NCBI RefSeq assembly: GCF_020966635.1
Contig: NZ_JAJKFQ010000005.1
Coordinates: forward strand, 1,204,481 to 1,268,480
Direction: 5' to 3'
Origin: Stieleria sp. JC731
GTDB lineage: Bacteria; Planctomycetota; Planctomycetia; Pirellulales; Pirellulaceae
Length of the DNA: 64,000 nucleotides
Part shown: piece after piece, positions 36,329 to 45,997 of the stretch
Layout: every line of letters starts with the position of its first letter
Position numbering within the stretch: position 1 is the first letter of the stretch
Notes under the pieces: generated by a model
Seen by the model: only the letters and a program-made list of their open reading frames with translations
What the model was told of the DNA's origin: nothing
The model's database searches: none
Program-made: the position numbers and the translations under genes

Positions 36329-37045
36329 TTGCGTTTTGGGATCAAGGATCTTCTGGGAATCACTTTGCTGGTCGCACTTGTGCTATTGCTGGTTCGAGGA
36401 AACCAGCAAGTTCAACAGACGACGTTGAAAATCGTCGAGGTTGAAACGCGTCGTGAAAATGCAGAGATTGATCTCGAAAGAGCGAAAAACAATCTCACCG
36501 ATATTGACGCTGAACTTGACTACTTCAAAGAAATAGCAAGGCTTCACGAGGATGCACTTCCGGCCTTTGAGAAGATCAAGAGTAAATACAATGCCATTGA
36601 TCCCAAGCCGGAATGGATCGGCTATCGAATACAACCCGTCTTGATCGATCAAGTCGGTCAGATGAGGTGGGCGTTTCGGATTTCGGTACCGAAGGAATTT
36701 CCCGTCTTTCTAAGGTCTGCGGTGGTTTCGCTCGATTCCCTACCGAGCCAAACACGTACCGGATTGGATAGCCAGTCGTGGATTCAAGATCCGTCTACTT
36801 CTGGCTTCGCTCCACATGAGATTCAGATCACGCCGGGGATCCACGAAATCGCAATGACAACGACGAGTGGAAAGACGACGACGGTCGCTCCGACCATCGA
36901 GATTTCTCTTGATGGAAACAGGCTAATGCATGCGACTGTTCAGGACCCAGGGTATCAATTTCGTTCGACAATGAGTACCGCACCGAAAGAGCAACGCAAC
37001 TTTCAGTTGAAGCCGTATGCGACCTCTCGTGCCCCCTCCACATAG
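36329..37045 (+). CDS. Membrane-anchored coiled-coil protein
   Basis: 238 aa with the TTG at 36329, which has AGAGAG upstream; a longer version from a TTG at 36230 is possible but its extra 33 residues look unconstrained. One N-terminal membrane helix (LLGITLLVALVLLLV) is followed by about 50 residues of coiled coil and a beta-rich outer domain. The next gene has the same architecture, so the two may act as partners. No family recognised. Confidence 0.65.
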   Translation: MRFGIKDLLGITLLVALVLLLVRGNQQVQQTTLKIVEVETRRENAEIDLERAKNNLTDIDAELDYFKEIARLHEDALPAFEKIKSKYNAIDPKPEWIGYRIQPVLIDQVGQMRWAFRISVPKEFPVFLRSAVVSLDSLPSQTRTGLDSQSWIQDPSTSGFAPHEIQITPGIHEIAMTTTSGKTTTVAPTIEISLDGNRLMHATVQDPGYQFRSTMSTAPKEQRNFQLKPYATSRAPST

Positions 37046-37196
37046 TTTTTAGTTCGCATCGATGTAAAAAATGAAACTCAGAAGTCCGACTCTCTGTTCA
37101 AGGATTTTGAGTTTTGGCTGTGGCTGTCAAGTACTCCGATGCCAGACGCCTTCGAGGGCTATTCTCATTTAGACTCAAAAGCGAAAGGGGAGGCCG

Positions 37197-38105
37197 ATGA
37201 GTCGTCTCAATGAGAGCCAGCCCAAGGCAGAAAAGAGCTGGAGTTCGTACTTGCGATTCGCAGTGTTCGTGATTCTTTGTTTCGGCCTGCTGCTCGCTTA
37301 CGCGGCGAAGTGGTCCCAGATGAAGAAACTTGATCAGCAATTGGAAACCCTTCAAGCAAAGATAGATGCGCTGGCTTTAGAAAGAAGTGAGCTAGCCGAG
37401 CAAGAGGCTGCGGTAGACCAAGCGAGATCAGATGCTGATTTACACAATCGCCATTTAAAAACGATCGCACGGTACTGCGCCGAACCGAGCGATTTTTGGC
37501 AGACCGATTCTGATTTGGGAATCTGCATTGTTCAGCAAAGTCAGCAGATGAACGGAGTCGTTCGCCTATTGGTCCCTGAAGGAGAGCATCAATTCAGTTT
37601 CTTGATGGAACGTCATTTGGATAAGGCGGAGTCACCAGATCTGACAGTCAAAGAAGAATTCACGCTCCTTGGTCCGGCTGCCTATGAAATCACGTTGGAT
37701 CTTCCACGCGACGAAGATGGAAAGCACGGCGATTCGAGAGTTTTGTCGCTACTGATTTCTTCTTCGGATCCGCAGTTCACGCCTGTACGCAAAGTCTTGT
37801 TGCCTGATCCAATTCCTGTACCAACAAGTTCAAGCTCTTCACATTTTGAAGGCCCTAGTCCGGCCTTCTTTCCCAATCAACTGACGCTGAACCCGATCGA
37901 CGAAAAACCAGGCTTCGTGCTGAATAAAATTACTTGGTCGTCGTCTCCAAAAGCACAGCCACGTTTCGATCTGAAATTCGAGATGCGTCTAAAAAGCGAA
38001 GGCCCAAGGGTCATACCAGCACCAGATCGCTGGAGCTACGTCTACTGGCCAGATAAAAAAGAGATCAAATACATAGGGAAGGGACGCTTTGAAGTCCTTC
38101 CCTGA
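37197..38105 (+). CDS. Membrane-anchored coiled-coil protein, same architecture as its neighbour
   Basis: 302 aa with a strong ribosome site (GGGGAGG about 6 bases before the ATG). A single membrane helix at about 20-40 (FAVFVILCFGLLLAY) is followed by a coiled coil rich in Glu, Gln and Leu to about residue 80, then a beta-rich extracytoplasmic domain. Sequence identity to the previous protein is low by eye but the layout is the same. Function unknown. Confidence 0.75.
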   Translation: MSRLNESQPKAEKSWSSYLRFAVFVILCFGLLLAYAAKWSQMKKLDQQLETLQAKIDALALERSELAEQEAAVDQARSDADLHNRHLKTIARYCAEPSDFWQTDSDLGICIVQQSQQMNGVVRLLVPEGEHQFSFLMERHLDKAESPDLTVKEEFTLLGPAAYEITLDLPRDEDGKHGDSRVLSLLISSSDPQFTPVRKVLLPDPIPVPTSSSSSHFEGPSPAFFPNQLTLNPIDEKPGFVLNKITWSSSPKAQPRFDLKFEMRLKSEGPRVIPAPDRWSYVYWPDKKEIKYIGKGRFEVLP

Positions 38106-38443
38106 AATGTGGGATTGCGATTTCGGTATTGCGTACGGTCCGTGTACAACCTTTCCCGCTTTTAGCGGACCGGTCCAATGGACAGTTCCCAAAGATGTGC
38201 TCGGCAGAGATCGCACCAAAAAAAATGGTTCATTGGCAAACTAAGATCGTGATCGTCCAGGTCATCGGATTTGATCCGGCAAAAAGCGGGTGATCATTGT
38301 TGTGGATGTTTTTCTGGTGTCAGTTCTGCAAAATACTGACATGCGGTATTTCGGCAAGCACTGCGACCATCAGACTTCTACCGATCAGGCGGACTCTATA
38401 ATCGAAGGACGAGGCGGTCAGCCACACTGAATCGGAGACAGGT
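38106..38443. other. Intergenic region before the GMC oxidoreductase
   Basis: About 340 bp. The only structure noticed is the perfect 10-bp palindrome GGACCGGTCC at 38167-38176. No gene or RNA is supported. Confidence 0.4.
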
Positions 38444-40111
38444 ATGCCATTTCAAGGCAATTACGCGAATCTGGTTTCTCAGCATAGTGAAGCTCATACT
38501 CGACTGATTCGTGACTACGACGGTCCCAGTTCAGACTTCGACTATATCGTGGTCGGCTCGGGAATGGGCGGAGGAATCGTTTCTGACGATCTCGCGGATC
38601 GAAACAAAGGTAAGCGAATTCTTACGGTTGATTCCGGCTCGTTTATCTATCCGACCCATGTCTACAACATCAGCAGGATTCCCAATAATTCATTGGCGCC
38701 CCATTTCGGTGTCGATAATTTCAGGCAGAACGAAACGCCTCAACATTTCATCGGCGGAAAGCCTCAGCTTGCCTTCGGTGGTCGATCGATTTTTTGGTCT
38801 GGATTGATACCAGAAGTTCAGGATTGGGAACTTGAATTTTTTCCTGACAACGTGCGCCGTGATCTTTCGGCGGGCTATCTCAAGCTCGCCGGAGAACGAA
38901 TGAATGAATCGATTTCGCTTGGTGATAAGGCCAATCAGATTGTCGAACACTTTCGACGAAGCTCACTCAATGAAGACTTTCACATCGTTGAAACGCCACG
39001 TGCTCTGCATCAGCCTTATCTAAATCAAGATGGAACACCGAAGGACAAGTATTTTGTTGAGCCCACAGGCGTATTCAACACTGCGGAACTGCTGATCAAT
39101 CAAGTCGGGTTAACTCACCCACAAGTGAATCTCGATGGAGCCGGGCTATTCATCAAGTTGAACAGCTTTGTCGAAGCGATTAACAGCGTCCCGCATGGCT
39201 GGTACGAAGTGAAGACGACAAATACGGTGACAGGGGAGCAGCGAAGTTTCTACAGTCCCAAAGTAGTCATCGCCGCCGGATCCACGGAAAGTCCAAAACT
39301 AATCAATCGCTCCTCTGTGTACGGTGAGCTACCGTCAAATGTGAGAGGGCTTGTGGGATTTGGTTTGACAGACCATCCGGTTACCGGTGAATCTCAAGCC
39401 TATGTAAAGTCATTCGGGACAGATCAGAAACCAATCTCTCGCTATGACCATGCGAAGATCATTTTCTATTCGCGTGGCAAGCTAGATGGAAACGGGCACG
39501 TAAAGTATCCGTTCAATATCGAGATGAATGTCAACCATGAGTATTGGCATCTGCGAAATAACGATCCGTCGGCCGATCCTATTCCCGATGACACCAGCCA
39601 ATCGCGGGTGGATATCAAATTTAGTTTCGCGAACTGTCTTGATGATCAAAACGGGATTCATTCCCATGCCAACGATGGGTATACGCCGCATATCAGTTTC
39701 AAAAGATTTTCGCAGCTCGATGACCTTTTGAATTCACGTTTTCCTGCGGTAGCTGGGTGGCAGAAAAATCACGCCGAATTTATGAACCTCCTGAATCACA
39801 CACGCAACCGTGTATTCTCCGAGTTCAACGATGTGCAATTCATCACAGCACAATACGGAGGATTTTCGGGTGAGCAGTGGCCATTTGGCTGGGGGACCGT
39901 TCATCATGCCTGCGGCACACTGCGAATGCCTTGGAAACCCGACCGTCAATCCGATTTTGAGTACCAGTCGGTGGTCGATGAAAACTTGAAGGTCAATGGC
40001 ACGGCGGGGATGTATGTCTGCGATATGTCGGTTCTGCCATTGAGTACCGCGGCGAATCCAGTGCGCACGTTGGCGGGGCTAGCTCTGCGGCTTTCAAACC
40101 ATCTTTCGTAG
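38444..40111 (+). CDS. GMC-family FAD-dependent oxidoreductase
   Basis: 555 aa. The FAD-binding motif VVGSGMGGG is at about residues 36-44, followed by the acidic residue of VDSG. The C-terminus has the GMC pattern: HHACGTLRMP with the catalytic-type His, then MYVCDMSVLP and NPVRTLAGLALRLS. Ribosome site GGAGA lies about six bases before the ATG. No signal peptide. GMC enzymes oxidise alcohol groups on sugars, cholines or sterols; the substrate here is not deducible. It stands alone, not in an obvious operon. Confidence 0.92.
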   Translation: MPFQGNYANLVSQHSEAHTRLIRDYDGPSSDFDYIVVGSGMGGGIVSDDLADRNKGKRILTVDSGSFIYPTHVYNISRIPNNSLAPHFGVDNFRQNETPQHFIGGKPQLAFGGRSIFWSGLIPEVQDWELEFFPDNVRRDLSAGYLKLAGERMNESISLGDKANQIVEHFRRSSLNEDFHIVETPRALHQPYLNQDGTPKDKYFVEPTGVFNTAELLINQVGLTHPQVNLDGAGLFIKLNSFVEAINSVPHGWYEVKTTNTVTGEQRSFYSPKVVIAAGSTESPKLINRSSVYGELPSNVRGLVGFGLTDHPVTGESQAYVKSFGTDQKPISRYDHAKIIFYSRGKLDGNGHVKYPFNIEMNVNHEYWHLRNNDPSADPIPDDTSQSRVDIKFSFANCLDDQNGIHSHANDGYTPHISFKRFSQLDDLLNSRFPAVAGWQKNHAEFMNLLNHTRNRVFSEFNDVQFITAQYGGFSGEQWPFGWGTVHHACGTLRMPWKPDRQSDFEYQSVVDENLKVNGTAGMYVCDMSVLPLSTAANPVRTLAGLALRLSNHLS

Positions 40112-40234
40112 CCACTGAAACCGCTTGGCTTGGATTCGGTCGCCTCCAGATTGAGGCGAAATTCGCAATGTGGTACCGACCATACGCGTTGGAAAGTCCA
40201 GCCGACTTTTAGCTGGCTTGGCCCAAGACCAAGC

Positions 40235-40966
40235 TCAGCACGACGCAGCTAACTTTCGTTTTCGGTTGCCGACAAGCATTCCGGTCAGGGCTGCGAAAAT
40301 CGCAAATGCGCCCGGCTCTGGCGTGCTCGAAGGAGGGTTATCGGGTGGAGTTGAGACGACCACACCTGCGTAGTGTCCACTCTTACCATCTGCAGTAACT
40401 GCGTTCAGATGTACCGCTGCCACGAATGGAGACACCATTGGTTGATTTCCTCCGCTGAAGTTGAAGGATTGGGCGGTTAACCCAACTCCAGCTATCTCAT
40501 ATACCGACTTCGAGTCAGGTAGAAACGGTGGATCACTACCGGGAGGAGGGAAGTCGAAGTAGACATCTGCTCCCGCCAACCCTCCTGAACCAACACTATT
40601 CGCACCCCAGAAAATTGATGGATTACCGTTCTTGGTAGCTTTGACGCCTTCGAGATAGCTAATGCTAGTTATGGACTGTGCTGGGTTCAGGTTAAACACG
40701 ATGTCGTTTAATTTGGTGTCTTGACGTACTCCAAAACCACCATTGAAGTCGATTGTCATGCGGACCGTACCTGGTGTACCCATGTCATCAAACACGACAA
40801 CAATAGCGTCCGACGCAATGGTACCTGCCATCGAATTAGTAAGTTCCGCCCCGCCAAGTTCGATTGTTAAGATTCCGGCGTGAAGCGAACTAGCGGAGAG
40901 AATACAAAAACCGATAACCAGCGATCTTATGCCACTGAACATCAATGCTACTCCAATTACTTTCAA
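40235..40966 (-). CDS. PEP-CTERM anchored exported protein
   Basis: 243 aa. An N-terminal signal (SLVIGFCILSASSLHA) is followed by a Gly/Asp-rich beta-domain and a C-terminal sorting signal: the PEP motif at about residue 217, a hydrophobic helix (FAIFAALTGMLVG) and a basic end NRKRK. Such proteins are cleaved and sorted by an exosortase, not present in this window. The start could also be the Met nine codons later. Role of the mature domain unknown. Confidence 0.88.
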   Translation of the reverse strand: MKVIGVALMFSGIRSLVIGFCILSASSLHAGILTIELGGAELTNSMAGTIASDAIVVVFDDMGTPGTVRMTIDFNGGFGVRQDTKLNDIVFNLNPAQSITSISYLEGVKATKNGNPSIFWGANSVGSGGLAGADVYFDFPPPGSDPPFLPDSKSVYEIAGVGLTAQSFNFSGGNQPMVSPFVAAVHLNAVTADGKSGHYAGVVVSTPPDNPPSSTPEPGAFAIFAALTGMLVGNRKRKLAASC

Positions 40967-41692
40967 AAGTGCGGCCTGGGTGCCCCTCTGCTGGATTGTC
41001 GCGGTGTAGCTCTGGTGTTCAAGTGGTTATTTCGGATATCCGCCAAGATTTAATTTTGTTTTGGCCGTGATGGCTTCACGGCTTTCAAATAAATCGAAAA
41101 GCAATGTGCATGAGTTCACTCTTTAGGTGATGGCTCGTCGCTGGTTTGTCATGTGTATCAACACGATCGGTCCTACTAGATCGTCGGAATAGCCGGTCGG
41201 GCGTTAGTCCCGGTTGCTTGTGTGATAACCGCCGCTAGCGCGGTGCGGCTCATGGGGTCTGATTACCGTATTAGCCGATGGGCGTTAGCCCCGGTTGTCC
41301 AAGCGATAACCGCCGCTAATGCGGTGCGGCTGATGGGGCCAATGCCTGGTTGGAATTTGGAAGGGCGGATTGGGTGTTGGCCTGGGTTGCTCGTGTGATA
41401 ACCGCCGCTAACGCGGTGCGGCTCATTGGGTCTGATTATCGTATTAGCCGACGGGCGTTAGCCCCGGTTGTCCAAGCGATAACCGCCGCTAACGCGTTGC
41501 GGCTGATAGGGGGCCAATGCCTGGTTGGAATTTGGATTGGCGGATTGGGTGTTGGTGCGGGTTGCTTGTGCGATAACCGCCGCTAGCGCGTTGCGGCTCA
41601 TGGGGGCTGATTGTCGTATTAGCCGACGGGCGTTAGCCCCGGTTGTCAAGCGAGAACCGCCGCTAATGCGGTGCGGCTGATGGGGGCCAAAC
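40967..41692. other. Long intergenic region carrying the repeat block
   Basis: About 725 bp. The first 215 bp show nothing specific. The rest, from about 41199 to the stop of the PQQ gene, is filled by repeats described separately. Confidence 0.6.
41199..41690. repeat. Higher-order intergenic repeat block (about 175-bp unit)
   Basis: Six copies of a core, AACCGCCGCTA followed by a GCGGTGCGGCT-like end, start at 41227, 41308, 41400, 41481, 41575 and 41655. Spacings alternate 81, 92, 81, 94 and 80 bp, giving a higher-order unit of about 173-175 bp repeated nearly three times. A second motif, GGGCGTTAGCCCCGGTTG, alternates with the core. Each core contains an inverted repeat (ACCGC...GCGGT). 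No reading frame or spacer uniqueness suggests a gene or a CRISPR array. Confidence 0.9.
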
Positions 41693-42967
41693 CTACTTTT
41701 CAGTTGATGGAGCCTCTGCGGCGACTTTGATTAGACCGTACTCACTGCGGAAGTAAAGTGCGTTGCCGCTGACTGCTGGGCTGGCCAGTACGGTTTCTCC
41801 CAAATTCGATTCGCCGATGACTTCGCCTTCATCACCACGGTCCGCGACCACGACGACGGTTCCGTCCGACGAGACAACGTAAATTCCGGTTTCGGTCAGC
41901 ACAGGCGTCGCCCAAACATTTTCCAATCGGCCCAGCCGTTCCTGCCACAGAACGGATCCATCGCTGACCGATCCGGCGATCAACACCGATCCGCGCCCCA
42001 TGTAAAGACGATCTGAAGATGCAACAGGGCTGCAGCGTTGTGGTCGTAGCTTGCTGCTTTCCCATTGGATTTCGGCGTTTACACCCTTGTTGGATTTGTC
42101 GTCAAAGTCGGCTGACGCGACGCGGATCGCGGTGGTGGACTGTCCTGGGACAATCAAATACGGCGCTGCGTATGTTGCTGATGCGGTTCCGTCACCGGAG
42201 ACATCAAAGTGTTCAACGGTTTTGCCTGTTTTCGGATCAATAAAGTCGATTCCTCGGCCGTTGTGCATCGACACCAACCAACGGCGTTCATCGACATGCA
42301 CCGGTTGTGGCGAGGACCAGTTGGACGAAGCGGATCGTTTGTTGGTCCAAAGTGTCTTTCCGGTTTCGGCATCAATGCCAGCGGCGAACGAGTCCCCTTG
42401 GTTTTCCAGCTGTACGATGACCACGCCATCGACCACCGTTGGTGAACTACTCATGCTGATGTCGTTACCCGTTTTAGGATGGTCGACTGCAAGAGCTCGG
42501 TACCATTGCAGGTGGCCATCCAGGTCGTAGCAGATCAGGTCGCAGCTACTGAAGAGAGCAAAGATTCTTTGCCCATCGCTTGCTGGCGTTGGCGATGCGT
42601 TTGAACTGGTTGGGTGAGTAAAAGGACGCCCGGTGGCTCGCATCGGACGTGACCAGAGCATCGAGCCATCGCTGGTTGAGTATGACTCAACATAGAGGTC
42701 GCGTTCGTCTTCTCCGGCACAGCCCGTCACGATGACTTGATCACCGATGACCAGTGGCCCGCCGATCCCACGACCGGTCGTCGAAACTCGCCATGCGATA
42801 TTTTCACCGGATTCGGCATCAAACTTTGCAGGTGTCGAAGACTCCGGTGCGAAGGAACGTCCGTCTCCTCGGAATCCTAGCCAGTCATTGGCGATCAGGG
42901 ACGATGTCGAAAGTCCAACCGATACGGCGAAAACGAGCAGGCGAAGTGTTTTTGCGGGGACTTTCAT
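41693..42967 (-). CDS. Secreted PQQ-like beta-propeller protein (BamB-like fold)
   Basis: 424 aa with a signal peptide. The mature part begins WLGFRGDGRS, a common start in planctomycete PQQ-repeat proteins, and contains several propeller blades with the pattern [DG]G..LW or TGKTLW (for example near residues 100, 205 and 330). No quinoprotein catalytic residues were identified, so it is probably a binding or scaffold propeller rather than a dehydrogenase. It ends inside the downstream repeat block. Confidence 0.88.
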   Translation of the reverse strand: MKVPAKTLRLLVFAVSVGLSTSSLIANDWLGFRGDGRSFAPESSTPAKFDAESGENIAWRVSTTGRGIGGPLVIGDQVIVTGCAGEDERDLYVESYSTSDGSMLWSRPMRATGRPFTHPTSSNASPTPASDGQRIFALFSSCDLICYDLDGHLQWYRALAVDHPKTGNDISMSSSPTVVDGVVIVQLENQGDSFAAGIDAETGKTLWTNKRSASSNWSSPQPVHVDERRWLVSMHNGRGIDFIDPKTGKTVEHFDVSGDGTASATYAAPYLIVPGQSTTAIRVASADFDDKSNKGVNAEIQWESSKLRPQRCSPVASSDRLYMGRGSVLIAGSVSDGSVLWQERLGRLENVWATPVLTETGIYVVSSDGTVVVVADRGDEGEVIGESNLGETVLASPAVSGNALYFRSEYGLIKVAAEAPSTEK

Positions 42968-43217
42968 GGCGATGCAAATGCGGTCTTCGGGTGAGCTGGA
43001 TGGTGAGCGATTATTGTAGCGGATTGGCGAGAATCCGGGATCTCGCTAGTTTGACGCTTACCCAAACGTCTTGTTTGTTTGTCAGTTGCCCAGCGCCCAA
43101 TCCCAAAGCGGCTGATTGGCCGTCTCGTTTGATGGATTCCATCGATTTGCATCGCCGGTTTGTCTGGTTGGGTGTTCTTTGACTTTTCCGCTACCTTGAA
43201 TTGACCACTGAGTCTCG

Positions 43218-44510
43218 ATGTCAAACGTTGACCCACAATTGGTTGATGCTGATGTATCGGAAGCAGATGATTCCGATTCGATCCCTGAGTTCATCGACCG
43301 TCTTTATCGAGAGTCATCGCGCCGAGTCTTTGCCTCGCTGGCACGTTGCTTGGGGGATTTGGATCTCGCCGAGGACGCTTTGCAAGATGCCTTTACACAG
43401 GCAGCGACTCAGTGGACCCAAGACGGTCTTCCGGACAATCCGATTGCCTGGTTGATATCCACGGGCCGATTCAAAGCGATCGACCGAATCCGCAAGGACT
43501 CAAAAATTGGACAAAACGCGGCATCGATTTCGGATCGAATCCAGCGAATCGCGGCGATCAATTCTGAGCGGGGCGATCAATCCATTGAGGATGATCGGTT
43601 GCGGTTGATCTTTACCTGTTGCCACCCGGCGATTGACCGAAGCGTGCAAATTCCATTGACGTTGCGAGAGGTTTGTGGGCTGACAACCGAGGAGATCGCG
43701 AGTGCATTTTTGACAAAGCCTGCGGCGATGGCTCAGCGGATCGTCCGCGGCAAATCCAAGATCCGAGACGCGAACATTCCGATAACGATTCCGGAACTGA
43801 CTGAACTGCCTGGCCGACTGGATGTCGTGTTGTCGGTGGTCTATCTGATTTTCAATGAAGGCTACTGCGCATCCAGCGGTGATTCACTAACACGTGTCGA
43901 ACTTTCATCCGAAGCGATTCGGTTGGGACGACTGCTGGTGGAACTGAGTCCTGATCCGGAAGTCAAAGGATTACTGGCGCTGATGTTGCTGCACGAGTCA
44001 CGCAGGCAATCTCGCACCGATTCCGAAGGAAATATAATCCTGTTGGAAAAGCAAGATCGTAGCCGTTGGGATTCGGAAATGATTGCGGAGGGACGACGTT
44101 TGGTTGAGCAGGCGATCGCGTCTCGTCGAGTCGGTGGCTATACGATTCAGGCAGCCATTTCGGCGGTCCACTCAGAAGCGCAGTCGGCGTCCGACACAGA
44201 CTGGGCTCAAATTGTGGCTCTTTACGATGTCTTGATGTTGCTGGAAGGCTCGCCGGTGGTCGAGCTAAATCGCGCAGTTGCGGTGGCGATGCGTGACCAG
44301 CCGAGTGCCGGTGTTGAGCTAATCGAGCGAATTCATCAACGGGGGCAGTTGCTCGAATACGCTCCGGCATTTTCCGCCTTGGCTGAATTGCAAAGGCGAT
44401 CTGGTCGTTCTGCGGTAGCCGCCGAATTGTTTCGAAAGGCGCTTGAGCTGACAACGCAGCAATCCGAGCGTCGATTCCTTCAGCAACGAATTGATGAGAT
44501 GGAAAGTTAG
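43218..44510 (+). CDS. ECF42-like sigma factor with C-terminal helical extension
   Basis: 430 aa, about twice the size of an ordinary ECF sigma. Region 2 is at about 25-95 (AEDALQDAF, PIAWLISTGRFKAIDRIR). Region 4 is at about 135-190 with LTTEEIASAFLTKPAAMAQRI. The remaining 230 residues are TPR-like helices with LDVVLSVVYLIFNEGY and AIRLGRLL, the extension typical of the ECF42 group. The two following genes encode VOC and DGPF/YCII proteins, the standard ECF42 partners, so all three probably form a stress-response unit. No anti-sigma gene is present, also typical for this group. Confidence 0.92.
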   Translation: MSNVDPQLVDADVSEADDSDSIPEFIDRLYRESSRRVFASLARCLGDLDLAEDALQDAFTQAATQWTQDGLPDNPIAWLISTGRFKAIDRIRKDSKIGQNAASISDRIQRIAAINSERGDQSIEDDRLRLIFTCCHPAIDRSVQIPLTLREVCGLTTEEIASAFLTKPAAMAQRIVRGKSKIRDANIPITIPELTELPGRLDVVLSVVYLIFNEGYCASSGDSLTRVELSSEAIRLGRLLVELSPDPEVKGLLALMLLHESRRQSRTDSEGNIILLEKQDRSRWDSEMIAEGRRLVEQAIASRRVGGYTIQAAISAVHSEAQSASDTDWAQIVALYDVLMLLEGSPVVELNRAVAVAMRDQPSAGVELIERIHQRGQLLEYAPAFSALAELQRRSGRSAVAAELFRKALELTTQQSERRFLQQRIDEMES

Positions 44511-44707
44511 AGACGAATCTTTGAAAACTTAGTCGTATTCTGTCGATCGATCGCCTGACGATTCGACTGACTCTTATTCGCAGTGCTCGCCTACCGGATA
44601 TTTGAAATTCGCTTGCGCGTCTCGTTCGTGAATCCACGACCGTTCGGCATTCTGCGATCCCCAACGGCATCAACGTTTCTGTGCTCAATAATCAAAGGAA
44701 TCCAAAC

Positions 44708-45169
44708 ATGGGTCACACGGCTAACCTGTCGGCGCCACCAACTGTCACGACCTACTTGTTCTTCGCGGGGCGTTGCGAAGAAGCGATCGATTTTTACCAG
44801 CAGGCACTAGGTGCCACCGTGGTTTCGAAGCTACGTTGGAGCGACTCACCAGATCCCCATGCCTGCGCGAGTGTTGCTGATGACTGGAAAGATAAAATCA
44901 TGCATGTCAGCTTTAACGTTGGCGAAACGCTCGTGATGGGGTCCGATGGTTCGGGCAGTCCTGCGGAGAAGTCCGCGGGGTTCGAGGGCTTTCGATTAAC
45001 TTTAACCCTCGCGAGCAAGTCCGATTGCAGTGCGGTCTTTGATGCGCTTTCGGCTGAAGGAACTGTTGACGTGCCACTTGCCGAAAGCTTCTTTTCGCCG
45101 ATGTTCGGAATGGTGACCGACAAGTTTGGTGTTGCTTGGATGGTGATGATGCAGGGTGAGGTCAGCTGA
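44708..45169 (+). CDS. VOC-family (PhnB-like glyoxalase-fold) protein
   Basis: 153 aa from the ATG at 44708, with AAGGAA about eight bases upstream; an earlier in-frame start is not supported. Two beta-alpha-beta-beta-beta modules of the vicinal-oxygen-chelate fold are visible: TYLFFAGRCEEAIDFYQQALGA at the start and ESFFSPMFGMVTDKFGVAWMV at the end, the pattern of PhnB/3-demethylubiquinone-methyltransferase-like proteins. It lies between an ECF42-like sigma and a DGPF protein. Substrate unknown. Confidence 0.9.
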   Translation: MGHTANLSAPPTVTTYLFFAGRCEEAIDFYQQALGATVVSKLRWSDSPDPHACASVADDWKDKIMHVSFNVGETLVMGSDGSGSPAEKSAGFEGFRLTLTLASKSDCSAVFDALSAEGTVDVPLAESFFSPMFGMVTDKFGVAWMVMMQGEVS

Positions 45170-45223
45170 AAAAGCCCATTTGGATTTGCCAACAGGTTAG
45201 GTTTGCCAATAGGGAGCAATGTG

Positions 45224-45571
45224 ATGAAGTATATGTTGTTGATCTATGGAGCAGAAAGCGATTGGACCGAGTCCGAACGCACGGAATGTATGCTGGAATC
45301 GAAACGGATCAGCGATGAATTGAAAGAGCAGGGAATGTTGATCGATAGTGCTCCGCTGCACAGCGTTTCGAGCGCGACTTGCATTCAGGTTCGCGATGGC
45401 AGACGGCTAACGACTGACGGCCCATTCGCCGAAACCGCTGAACAGCTTGGAGGGTACTATCTGATCGACGTCGAAGATCTTGATGAGGCGATCAAGATTG
45501 CTGAGCGTTTGCCGCCAGCAAGCAAAGGGACTGTTGAAATTCGACCCCTGTTTCCGATCCCGAGCGCGTAA
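45224..45571 (+). CDS. DGPF/YCII-related domain protein
   Basis: 115 aa, ATG at 45224 with AGGGAG about eight bases upstream. It begins MKYMLLIYG and holds the TDGPFAETAEQLGGYYLID motif that defines the DGPF branch of the YCII family. The strand-helix order is that of a ferredoxin-like dimer. These proteins accompany ECF42 sigma factors, here 700 bp upstream. Biochemical role is unknown. Confidence 0.92.
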   Translation: MKYMLLIYGAESDWTESERTECMLESKRISDELKEQGMLIDSAPLHSVSSATCIQVRDGRRLTTDGPFAETAEQLGGYYLIDVEDLDEAIKIAERLPPASKGTVEIRPLFPIPSA

Positions 45572-45997
45572 ATCGCTATCATGGCGGTCTCCCCAGAAAT
45601 TGCTCCGGTCACTTTCGGGCGAATTTTTCCGGGATCGTTGGACCGCGCCTTAGACTTGGTTCGATCGGGCCTACCTTTTGTGGGATAATGTATCGTCGGA
45701 ACGTGACGCTGGAGCGTCCTTCGCTGTATGTTTGCAGCGTGTGGGACGCGCAGGGTAACGCGTTCATGTTCGATGCCAGCACACTACGATCCTGGTACAC
45801 GATGAGTGGACCGGAAGGTCTGGCTGATATGGGCACCGATTCACCGATAGAGTTAGGCTGTCAGTTGTCCTTCGGCTGTTTCACTTGTGAACTGCGCTAA
45901 GGCCATACCGAACGAAGGGATTGAAGATTTTGTGCTGTTGTCGATGCAAAACCATTTCCCCTGTCTTTCGCATTTGAGATAGATAGGAGATCGTTTG
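45572..45997. other. Intergenic region, no supported gene
   Basis: About 425 bp. A 70-codon frame at 45688-45900 lacks a ribosome site and recognisable similarity and is not called. No RNA gene or terminator seen. Confidence 0.4.

Noticed and set aside
41199-41690. CRISPR array
   Set aside because: The intervals between cores are themselves repeated and long (80-94 bp), and no cas genes are nearby.
45688-45900. 70-codon gene between the DGPF and channel-like genes
   Set aside because: No ribosome site, no recognisable similarity and composition no better than the antisense frame.
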